Source: CAVPGH01 sp046726955 | GTDB taxonomy: Bacteria; Acidobacteriota; Vicinamibacteria; Fen-336 | Direction of reading: 5' to 3' | Length of the DNA: 10,395 nt | NCBI GenBank assembly: GCA_046726955.1 | Contig: JBKPBQ010000117.1 | Location: 1-10,395 of the forward strand | Part shown: positions 1 through 5,252 of the stretch, in pieces | Layout: the number at the start of each line of letters is the position of its first letter | How positions within the stretch are numbered: position 1 is the first letter of the stretch | Made by a program: the position numbers and the translations under genes | Notes under the pieces: generated by a model | The model's database searches: none | What the model was told of the DNA's origin: nothing | What the model saw: the letters and a program-made list of their open reading frames with translations, nothing else

Positions 1-1166
1 AGCTTGCGGAAGCCCGTGACCCGCGGAGGCTCGGGCAGCCGCACCGAATACGCGGCGATCGCGCTCAGCACGAACGCGACAGCGAAAGCGGCGAAGCGCC
101 GCTTCCGCAGCCCGCTCGCGACGGGGCCGGATCCCGGCGGCCCTCCCGCGACGAGAGCGGCCCTGTTCTTTCCAGAAGTGGAATCGCGCCGGAGGCGACG
201 GAGGTCGGCCTCCATGTCGCGCGCCGTCTGGTAGCGAAGGTCCCGGTCTTTTTCGATCGCCTTCAGGATCACGCGGTCGAGCTCCGGGGGGACCGCGCGG
301 TTGGCCGACGACGGAGGCGACGGCTCCCGGTTCAGGATCGCGTCGTAGATGACGGCCGCCGTCTCGCCCTCGAAGGGTGAGCGGCCCGTGGCCATCTCGT
401 AGAGCACGGCGCCAAAGGAGAAGAGGTCGGTGCGCGCGTCGATAGGCAGGCCGCGCGCCTGCTCGGGCGACATGTAGGCGACGGTGCCCATCACGACGCC
501 CGGCGTCGTCTGCACCTCTTCGGCGGAGACGGTGGGACGGCTCGAGATGTCGAGAGGTGTCGCCGCCACCTTGGCGAGGCCGAAGTCGAGCACCTTCGCC
601 TGGCCGCGCGCGGTGACGAAGATGTTCGCGGGCTTGATGTCGCGGTGGATGATCCCCTTGCCGTGGGCGGCGTCCAGCGCGTCCGCCACCTGGATCGCGA
701 GCTCGAGCAGCGACTCGAGCGGGAGCGGCCGGCCGTCGATGCGACGCTTCAGCGTGCCGCCCTCGAGCAGCTCCATGGCGATGAAGGGGCGGCCGTCGAG
801 CGCGCCGATGTCGTGGACGGTGCAGATCCCGGGATGGTTCAAGCCGGAGGCGGCGCGCGCCTCGCGCTCGAAGCGCTCGATGGCCGGGGCATCCTGCACG
901 AGGTGATCGGGCAGGAACTTGAGGGCGACGGAGCGGCCGAGACGCCTGTCCTCGGCGCGATAGACGACGCCCATGCCCCCGCCGCCAAGGCGGTGGACGA
1001 CGCGATAACGCGCGCTGCCGTCGCCCTCCAGCGTCGGGGTGCTCGATTGGGCGTCGTGAGCGGATTGGGCAATTCCGGCCGGCTCCGGCATCTTCGCCTC
1101 GAGATCGATGCCCGCGTCGCCGGCGGACGGGCGCACGTCGGCCTCACGGGGAACGCCGGAGACCAT
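1..1166 (-). CDS. Ser/Thr protein kinase, PknB-like, with TM segment; 3' end cut by window edge
   Basis: A eukaryotic-like protein kinase that phosphorylates Ser/Thr on unknown cytoplasmic targets. 388 codons are visible and the frame runs open through the left edge. All core motifs are intact: glycine loop LGGGGMGVVY (about residues 60-69), VALK lysine K83, alphaC glutamate in FEREAR (about 102), HRDIKPAN (174-181), DFG (194-196), and GTVAYMSPEQARG (about 227-239) as activation segment and P+1 loop. The kinase domain ends near 325. A basic linker and one hydrophobic segment (about 358-375) follow, so the missing C-terminus should lie outside the cytoplasm. Family knowledge suggests a TolB/WD40-like propeller or TPR domain, but it is not visible. 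About 50 low-complexity residues precede the kinase domain. The ATG at 1166 follows an overlapping small ORF (TGA-G-ATG). The frame stays open upstream, but its third-position GC drops there, which argues against a longer start. ATG at residue 26 has GAGG five bases upstream and is a real alternative start. Confidence 0.95.
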   Translation of the reverse strand, partial: MVSGVPREADVRPSAGDAGIDLEAKMPEPAGIAQSAHDAQSSTPTLEGDGSARYRVVHRLGGGGMGVVYRAEDRRLGRSVALKFLPDHLVQDAPAIERFEREARAASGLNHPGICTVHDIGALDGRPFIAMELLEGGTLKRRIDGRPLPLESLLELAIQVADALDAAHGKGIIHRDIKPANIFVTARGQAKVLDFGLAKVAATPLDISSRPTVSAEEVQTTPGVVMGTVAYMSPEQARGLPIDARTDLFSFGAVLYEMATGRSPFEGETAAVIYDAILNREPSPPSSANRAVPPELDRVILKAIEKDRDLRYQTARDMEADLRRLRRDSTSGKNRAALVAGGPPGSGPVASGLRKRRFAAFAVAFVLSAIAAYSVRLPEPPRVTGFRK

Positions 1167-1167
1167 C

Positions 1168-1287
1168 TCAAGCACCGTGCCAGCGAAAGCCGGCCGGTTC
1201 CGCTGCGAAGTCCTTGCATCGGCTACAGGTACAGGAGCGCACGCCCGGCGCCGTCGCGCACGACTTGCACGCGCGGCCCCCATGCAC
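1168..1287 (-). CDS. Possible five-cysteine mini-protein upstream of the kinase
   Basis: From a GTG at 1287 a 39-residue peptide can be read, ending in TGA at 1168-1170, one base before the kinase ATG (TGAGATG), an arrangement that would allow translational coupling. It contains C7-x2-C10 and C19-x-C21-x2-C24, a spacing that could bind a metal as a small zinc ribbon, then an Arg/Trp/His tail. Third-position GC is about 77% in this frame against about 59% in the kinase frame over the same bases, so this frame looks more coding-like, but it is still below the genes around it. There is no Shine-Dalgarno sequence before the GTG, and the frame stays open upstream into the regulator gene. I do not recognise a family. 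It could be chance, since GC-rich non-coding frames often yield Cys codons. Confidence 0.2.
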   Translation of the reverse strand: MHGGRACKSCATAPGVRSCTCSRCKDFAAEPAGFRWHGA

Positions 1288-1310
1288 GAAAAAGTGAGTG
1301 AGGCCGCGTC

Positions 1311-1323
1311 GAGGGCGTCCCTC
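1311..1323 (-). terminator. Weak candidate terminator hairpin after the GlxA-type regulator
   Basis: A perfect 5-bp GC-rich stem, GAGGG/CCCTC with a 3-nt ACG loop, begins 18 nt past the regulator's stop codon. The only T run on that strand (five T at 1289-1293) lies about 18 nt further on, which is too far for a canonical intrinsic terminator. It could attenuate or protect the 3' end, or mean nothing. Confidence 0.2.
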
Positions 1324-1340
1324 CCGCGTGGCTCCGGCGA

Positions 1341-2345
1341 TTAGCTCGAAGCGAGCTCGCGATAGCGGCGCGGAGTGATCCCGAGCAGGCGGACGAACGC
1401 CCGCCTCATCGCGTCCACGCTGCCGAATCCCGTGGCCGCGGCCACCTGCTTGAGTCCCCCCTGGGTGCGCTCGAGCTTCTGTCGGGCCGCCTCCACGCGG
1501 ACCTGCAGCACGTACTGCGCCGGCGTCTGCCCCACCTCTCGCGTGAAGACGCGCTCGAAGTTCCGCACGCTCATCGCCATCCGCTCCGCGAGGTCCTCCA
1601 CGGAGAGCCGCGAGCCCAGGTGCTCGGCGATCCAGATCTGCAGCTCGCGGATCGTCGCCATCTCCGACGCCTGCGAGGCGAGCGAGACGCTGAGCTGTGG
1701 CTGGCCGCCCGGCCGTCTGAGAAACAGCACGAGCTCGCGGGCGGCCTCGTGGGCGAGGCTGGCGCCGCAGTCCTCCTCCACCCAGGCGAGGGCGAGGTCG
1801 ATGCCCGCGGAGATGCCGGCCGAGGTGTAGATGTTCCCGTCTCTGACCCAGAGGGGCTCGTGCTCGACGCGCACGCCCGGGTACCGCTCGGCCAGCTCGC
1901 GCCCGAACCTCCAATGCGTGGTCGCCCGCCGCCCGTCGAGGAGCCCGGCCTCCGCGAGGAGGAAGGAGCCCACGCACACCGCGCCCATACGCCGCACCTC
2001 GCCCGTCATCTTCTCGAGCCAGCCGGAAAGAGCGGCGTCGCGCACGGACCGCGAGCCCAGTCCGCACACGAGGAGCACGGAGTCGCACTCGCCTTCCACT
2101 CGCTTGAAGTGATTCCGGGCGACGAACGTGAGCACGCCACCCTCGCCCTCGACCTTCAGGCGGTCCGCGCTCGTGACGACCTCGACCGAGTAGATGGGCC
2201 GCCCCGCGAGCCGGTTGACGGAGTTGAAGACCTGCAGGGGTCCCACGAGATCGAGCTCGTCGACCGGCGGCACGACCACCACGACGATGCGGCGGCACGG
2301 GGAGTGGCGGCGCGAGCGGTTCTTGCGTGACGCGGACGCGGCCAT
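1341..2345 (-). CDS. GlxA-type transcriptional regulator (DJ-1/PfpI + AraC HTH)
   Basis: A cytoplasmic DNA-binding regulator of 334 residues, the usual length for the family. An N-terminal DJ-1/PfpI (class I glutamine amidotransferase-like) domain spans about 18-205. It begins with the hydrophobic strand RRIVVVVVPPVDELDLVGP and carries C124 in VCVGSF at the nucleophile-elbow position, with ATTHW (H144) downstream. In these regulators the domain is thought to sense a ligand rather than act as an enzyme. The C-terminal AraC domain (about 230-334) has both helix-turn-helix units, one near 248-267 and one near 296-321 (VAAATGFGS), ending in GITPRRYREL. The ATG at 2345 leaves a short basic leader before the first strand. 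It has no clear Shine-Dalgarno sequence, and the frame is open further upstream, but that extension is Arg-rich and looks non-coding. It is divergent from the four-gene cluster starting at 2462, so local control of that cluster is plausible. Its inducer is unknown. Confidence 0.93.
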   Translation of the reverse strand: MAASASRKNRSRRHSPCRRIVVVVVPPVDELDLVGPLQVFNSVNRLAGRPIYSVEVVTSADRLKVEGEGGVLTFVARNHFKRVEGECDSVLLVCGLGSRSVRDAALSGWLEKMTGEVRRMGAVCVGSFLLAEAGLLDGRRATTHWRFGRELAERYPGVRVEHEPLWVRDGNIYTSAGISAGIDLALAWVEEDCGASLAHEAARELVLFLRRPGGQPQLSVSLASQASEMATIRELQIWIAEHLGSRLSVEDLAERMAMSVRNFERVFTREVGQTPAQYVLQVRVEAARQKLERTQGGLKQVAAATGFGSVDAMRRAFVRLLGITPRRYRELASS

Positions 2346-2367
2346 ACGCCGGCCACTATGCCGTCGC

Positions 2368-2382
2368 GCGGAAGCGTTCCGC
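2368..2382. promoter_or_regulatory. Inverted repeat, possible operator
   Basis: GCGGAA-GCG-TTCCGC, a perfect 6-bp dyad with a 3-bp centre, lies 23 bp upstream of the regulator's start codon and about 80 bp upstream of the divergent gene. That position suits an operator for autoregulation or for the divergent cluster. AraC-family proteins more often bind direct repeats, so another factor, or chance in GC-rich DNA, is possible. Confidence 0.3.
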
Positions 2383-2449
2383 AACCGGAAACCCTCGCTT
2401 TGGCGGATTTCGAGGCACTTGTGTCGCAAATCGCCGCGTCCGGTCCTCG

Positions 2450-2455
2450 TACGAT
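2450..2455 (+). promoter_or_regulatory. TACGAT, possible -10 element of a leaderless transcript
   Basis: TACGAT fits TANNNT and ends 6 nt before the ATG at 2462, which lacks a Shine-Dalgarno sequence. In bacteria with many leaderless mRNAs a TANNNT hexamer sits at this distance, so transcription would begin at or next to the start codon. No good -35 element is seen at 16-18 bp. This is inference from position and motif only. Confidence 0.3.
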
Positions 2456-2461
2456 CCGAGC

Positions 2462-3169
2462 ATGAGGCCCCGATTCGCCGCCTTGCTGCTCGCGGCCGCG
2501 CTCGCCGCCGCTCCCGGCGCCGCCCAGACCGAGCACGGGCCCTACGCCCGCATCGCGGTGCTGCGCCCGCACGATGGGAAGACCGTGGACTTCGAGGCCG
2601 GATACGTCCGGCACCTCGAGTGGCATCGGCAGGCAAAAGACCCGTGGTCTTGGTACGGCTGGAGCATTTGGGCTGGCGAGCGCCAGCGATTCTTCGTCTA
2701 CGCGACGTTCGGCCACGCGGCGGCGAGCTTCGACAACCCGGTGGCGCCCGCCGACGACGAGCGCGACAACATCCTCAACGTCGCGCCGCACGTCGAGTGG
2801 GCCGGCAACGCGCTCTACGAGTTCCTGCCCCAGCTCTCCCGCGGTACCGGCGAGCCTTCGCCGACGCCCCGCCTCGAGCTCACGACCGTGGACCTCGTCG
2901 CCGCCGGGAGCAAGGCGTTCGAGACCGCCCTCGTCGCAACGTCCTCCACGCTCGTGACCGAGACGCTCTGGTACCGGATGGTGGCGGGCGGGCCCGTCCC
3001 GCGCTACGTCCGGCTCCGGCCGCGGCCTCGCCTGTCGGCGATCCTCGCGGCGCAGGGCGACCAGGACCTCCCGGACGGCGCGCGCTCTGCGGTCGCGCGG
3101 ACGACCGTCGAGATCCTGGTGCTCCGGCCCACTCTGAGCCTCAACCTTCCCGCGCCGCCGCGCGACTGA
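2462..3169 (+). CDS. Exported protein of unknown function with two similar halves
   Basis: 235 residues. The start at 2462 puts a typical signal peptide at the N-terminus: MRPR, a hydrophobic core of Ala/Leu, then PGAAQ with cleavage near residues 21-22. The mature protein should be periplasmic or secreted. I do not recognise a named family. Residues about 29-95 and 140-205 follow the same pattern: a short beta-like strand (RIAVLRPHDGK; LELTTVDLVAAGSK), a helix entered at FE, an aromatic strand (WYGWSIWAGERQRFFVY; LWYRMVAGGPVPRYVRL) and a closing helix. This resembles tandem ferredoxin-like units of the dimeric alpha/beta-barrel (NIPSNAP/ABM-like) class, but only by secondary-structure reading. 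Its stop overlaps the next gene's ATG by one base, so it is the first gene of a likely four-gene operon. Confidence 0.8.
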   Translation: MRPRFAALLLAAALAAAPGAAQTEHGPYARIAVLRPHDGKTVDFEAGYVRHLEWHRQAKDPWSWYGWSIWAGERQRFFVYATFGHAAASFDNPVAPADDERDNILNVAPHVEWAGNALYEFLPQLSRGTGEPSPTPRLELTTVDLVAAGSKAFETALVATSSTLVTETLWYRMVAGGPVPRYVRLRPRPRLSAILAAQGDQDLPDGARSAVARTTVEILVLRPTLSLNLPAPPRD

Positions 3170-5250
3170 TGGAAGCCCTGATGCGCTCCGCCGGTCGCCA
3201 GGTCCGCGGCGCCTGCCCGCTCGACTGCCCGGACACGTGCGCCTGGATCGTCAACGTCGCGGACGGCGTGCCGAGCACTCTTCGCGGCGATCCCGCGCAC
3301 CCCTTCACCCGCGGTGCGCTCTGCAACAAGGTGGACGGTTACCTCGACTACACGCGCTCGCCGCAGCGTCTGCTCCGTCCGCTGCGGCGCGTGGGAGCGA
3401 AGGGAAGCGGCGCGTTCAGGCCGATCTCGTGGGACGAAGCGCTCGAGACGATCGCCAGCGCTATTGACGAGACGATCGCGGAGCACGGTGCGGAGGCGAT
3501 CTGGCCCTTCGTCGGTACGGGAAGCATGGGCCTCCTCCAGGGCATCTACGGCGCGGGACGCCGGCTCTTCAACGTGCTGGGCGCGTCGCGCCACGTGGTG
3601 ACGATCTGCACGATCGCCGGCGGTTTCGGCACCGGTTACACGCTCGGCGACAACCGCGTGGGGATGGACCCGGAGACGTTTCGCTTCTCCAGGCTCGTCG
3701 TCCTCTGGGGAGCGAACGTGCTCTCGACGCATCCCCACCTCTGGCGGCCGATCCTCGAGGCGCGCCGGAATGGCGCAGCCGTCGTGGCCATCGATCCCAT
3801 CCGGACCCGAACCGCCGCCGCGAGCGACCGGCACCTCGCCCCGATGCCGGGCACCGACGCCGCGCTCGCGCTCGGCCTGCTGCACGTCGTCCTCGCCGAA
3901 GGCCGCGAGGACCGCGAGTTCATCGACCGGCACACCACCGGCTGGGAGGCGTTCCGGCAGCGCATCCTCGAGTTCCCGCCGGCCCGCGCCGCCGAGATCA
4001 CCGCCCTCCCGGCGGCATCGATCCTCGAGCTCGGCCGGGAGCTGGCGACGGTCCGGCCCACCGGGATCCGCATCGGCATCGGCCTGCAACGCCACGGCGG
4101 AGGAGGAATGGCCGTGCGCACGATCACGTGCATCCCCGGCGTGACCGGCGACTGGGGGCTCGCCGGCGGCGGCGTCTCCTACGACACGCGCGGCTTCTTC
4201 GGCGTGAGCTGGGATGCGCTCTGGCGCGACGACCTCCGGAGCCGCCCCGCGCGCGCCCTCCACATGACGCGCCTCGGCGAGGGGTTGCTCGAGAAGGACG
4301 ACCCGCCGGTCAAGGTCCTGTTCGTCCACGCCAGCAATCCCGCGTCGAGCCTCCCCCACCAGACGAAGGTCCTTCGCGGCCTCGCCCGCCCCGACCTCTT
4401 CACGGTCGTCGTGGACCATTTCCTCACCGACACGGCGCGTTACGCGGACGTGGTGCTCCCCGCCACCATGGCGACCGAGCACCAGGACCTGCTCATCTCC
4501 TATGGGCACCTCTACCTGGCCTGGAACGAGCCGGCGGCGCCGCCGCCCGGCGAGTGCCTGCCCACGACAGAGATATTCCGGCGGCTCGCGCGCACGCTGA
4601 AGCTCGAGGTTCCCGCGCTCTACGACAGCGACGAGGACGTGGCGCGGCAGGTCCTGGCGAGCGGCCACCCGTCGCTCGCCGGCATCACGCTCGAGGAGCT
4701 CAAGGCCCGCGGGTGGATGCGCCTCCAGTACCCGGACCCCTTCGTGCCGTTCGCGGACGGTTTCCCGGGCGTCTCCGGAAAGCTCGAGTTCGTCTCCGAG
4801 CGGATGGCGGCGTCGGGACTCGATCCCGTGGCCGGCTACACACCCTCCCACGAGACCTCGGAGCGCGGCGGCGCGCTCGCTCGCGAGTTCCCGCTCGCGC
4901 TCGTGACGCCCGCCAACCACTACTTCCTCAACTCGATCTTCGCCAATGTGCCGAGGCAGCAGCGGCGCGCGGGGCCGCCAACGCTCGCCATCCATCCCGA
5001 TGACGCGACACCGCTCGGGATCGCCACGGGCGACGAAATCCGCGTCGCCAATGCGCGGGGCTCGTTTCTCGCCGTCGCCGACGTGAGCGACCGTGTTCGC
5101 CCGGGAGTGGTCGCGAGCACCAAGGGACGGTGGCCGGGGTTCTCGAAGGACGGCGCAACCGTCAACGCCACGGTCGACGAGCGCGACTCCGACATGGGAG
5201 GGGGCGCCGTCTATCACGACAACCGCGTCCGCGTGGAGAGGGCCCTCTGA
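3169..5250 (+). CDS. Molybdopterin (bis-MGD) oxidoreductase with 4Fe-4S motif, stand-alone
   Basis: A 693-residue member of the DMSO-reductase/formate-dehydrogenase superfamily (COG0243-type). The N-terminal iron-sulfur motif is complete: C16-x3-C20-x3-C24-x27-C52 in ACPLDCPDTC and GALCNK. The catalytic domain follows, with SWDEAL (about 87-92) and LGASRHVVTICTIAGG (about 137-152), where C147 is the best candidate for the molybdenum ligand by position. NPASSLPHQ and DTARYADVVLPATMATEHQD fit the MGD-binding regions. The C-terminal molybdopterin-dinucleotide-binding domain starts near FPLALVTP (about 573). No Tat or Sec signal is present, so it is cytoplasmic. No iron-sulfur, cytochrome or membrane partner gene is adjacent, so the electron partner is unknown. 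The ATG at 3169 overlaps the upstream stop (TGATG). ATG at 3181 is an equally possible start. The substrate cannot be named. Confidence 0.93.
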   Translation: MEALMRSAGRQVRGACPLDCPDTCAWIVNVADGVPSTLRGDPAHPFTRGALCNKVDGYLDYTRSPQRLLRPLRRVGAKGSGAFRPISWDEALETIASAIDETIAEHGAEAIWPFVGTGSMGLLQGIYGAGRRLFNVLGASRHVVTICTIAGGFGTGYTLGDNRVGMDPETFRFSRLVVLWGANVLSTHPHLWRPILEARRNGAAVVAIDPIRTRTAAASDRHLAPMPGTDAALALGLLHVVLAEGREDREFIDRHTTGWEAFRQRILEFPPARAAEITALPAASILELGRELATVRPTGIRIGIGLQRHGGGGMAVRTITCIPGVTGDWGLAGGGVSYDTRGFFGVSWDALWRDDLRSRPARALHMTRLGEGLLEKDDPPVKVLFVHASNPASSLPHQTKVLRGLARPDLFTVVVDHFLTDTARYADVVLPATMATEHQDLLISYGHLYLAWNEPAAPPPGECLPTTEIFRRLARTLKLEVPALYDSDEDVARQVLASGHPSLAGITLEELKARGWMRLQYPDPFVPFADGFPGVSGKLEFVSERMAASGLDPVAGYTPSHETSERGGALAREFPLALVTPANHYFLNSIFANVPRQQRRAGPPTLAIHPDDATPLGIATGDEIRVANARGSFLAVADVSDRVRPGVVASTKGRWPGFSKDGATVNATVDERDSDMGGGAVYHDNRVRVERAL
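5235..5242 (+). promoter_or_regulatory. Shine-Dalgarno sequence deciding the permease start
   Basis: GGAGAGGG, 10 nt upstream of the ATG at 5253 and inside the end of the molybdoenzyme gene. It is the clearest Shine-Dalgarno in the four-gene cluster and fixes this start over in-frame codons further upstream. Confidence 0.6.
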
Positions 5251-5252
5251 GC

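Larger units (their letters stand above)
1167..1340. other. Intergenic gap between kinase and GlxA-type regulator
   Basis: A 174-nt gap between two minus-strand genes. On the minus strand it holds, in order after the regulator's stop: a 5-bp GC hairpin (1311-1323), a run of five T (plus-strand A at 1289-1293), and a 39-codon ORF rich in cysteine (1168-1287, listed separately). I see no convincing -35/-10 pair for the kinase. Read-through from the regulator or an unrecognised promoter are both possible. Confidence 0.5.
2346..2461. promoter_or_regulatory. Divergent promoter region
   Basis: 116 bp between the start codons of the regulator (leftward) and the exported protein (rightward). It must hold promoters for both unless one lies inside a gene, and it is the likeliest operator site for the regulator. 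It is visibly less GC-rich than the surrounding genes, with an A/T-richer patch around 2385-2430. It contains the dyad at 2368-2382 and the TACGAT hexamer at 2450-2455. I could not assign a convincing -35/-10 pair with standard spacing in either direction. Confidence 0.6.

Noticed and set aside
1..5. Window begins AGCTT, the remnant of a HindIII site
   Set aside because: Five bases at an arbitrary window edge occur by chance and say nothing about the source.
1167..1283. Kinase start moved upstream to ATG at 1283
   Set aside because: The 39 extra codons have clearly lower third-position GC (about 59%) and no domain, and ATG at 1166 or 1091 suffices.
645..1301. 218-residue plus-strand open frame over the kinase
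   Set aside because: It lies opposite the intact kinase motifs and has no recognisable domain; it is a GC-driven shadow.
1168..2298. 376-residue minus-strand frame overlapping the GlxA-type regulator
   Set aside because: Most of it is an Arg/Gly-rich shadow of the regulator. Only its last 39 codons, lying between genes, were kept as a possible mini-protein.
2346..2636. Upstream extension of the GlxA-type regulator
   Set aside because: The added residues are Arg-rich and overlap the divergent gene; the start at 2345 gives the usual family length.
3004..5217. 737-residue open frame antisense to the molybdoenzyme
   Set aside because: Its composition is Arg/Glu/His/Gly/Ala-rich without motifs, typical of the antisense frame of a high-GC gene, while the plus strand carries an unmistakable family.
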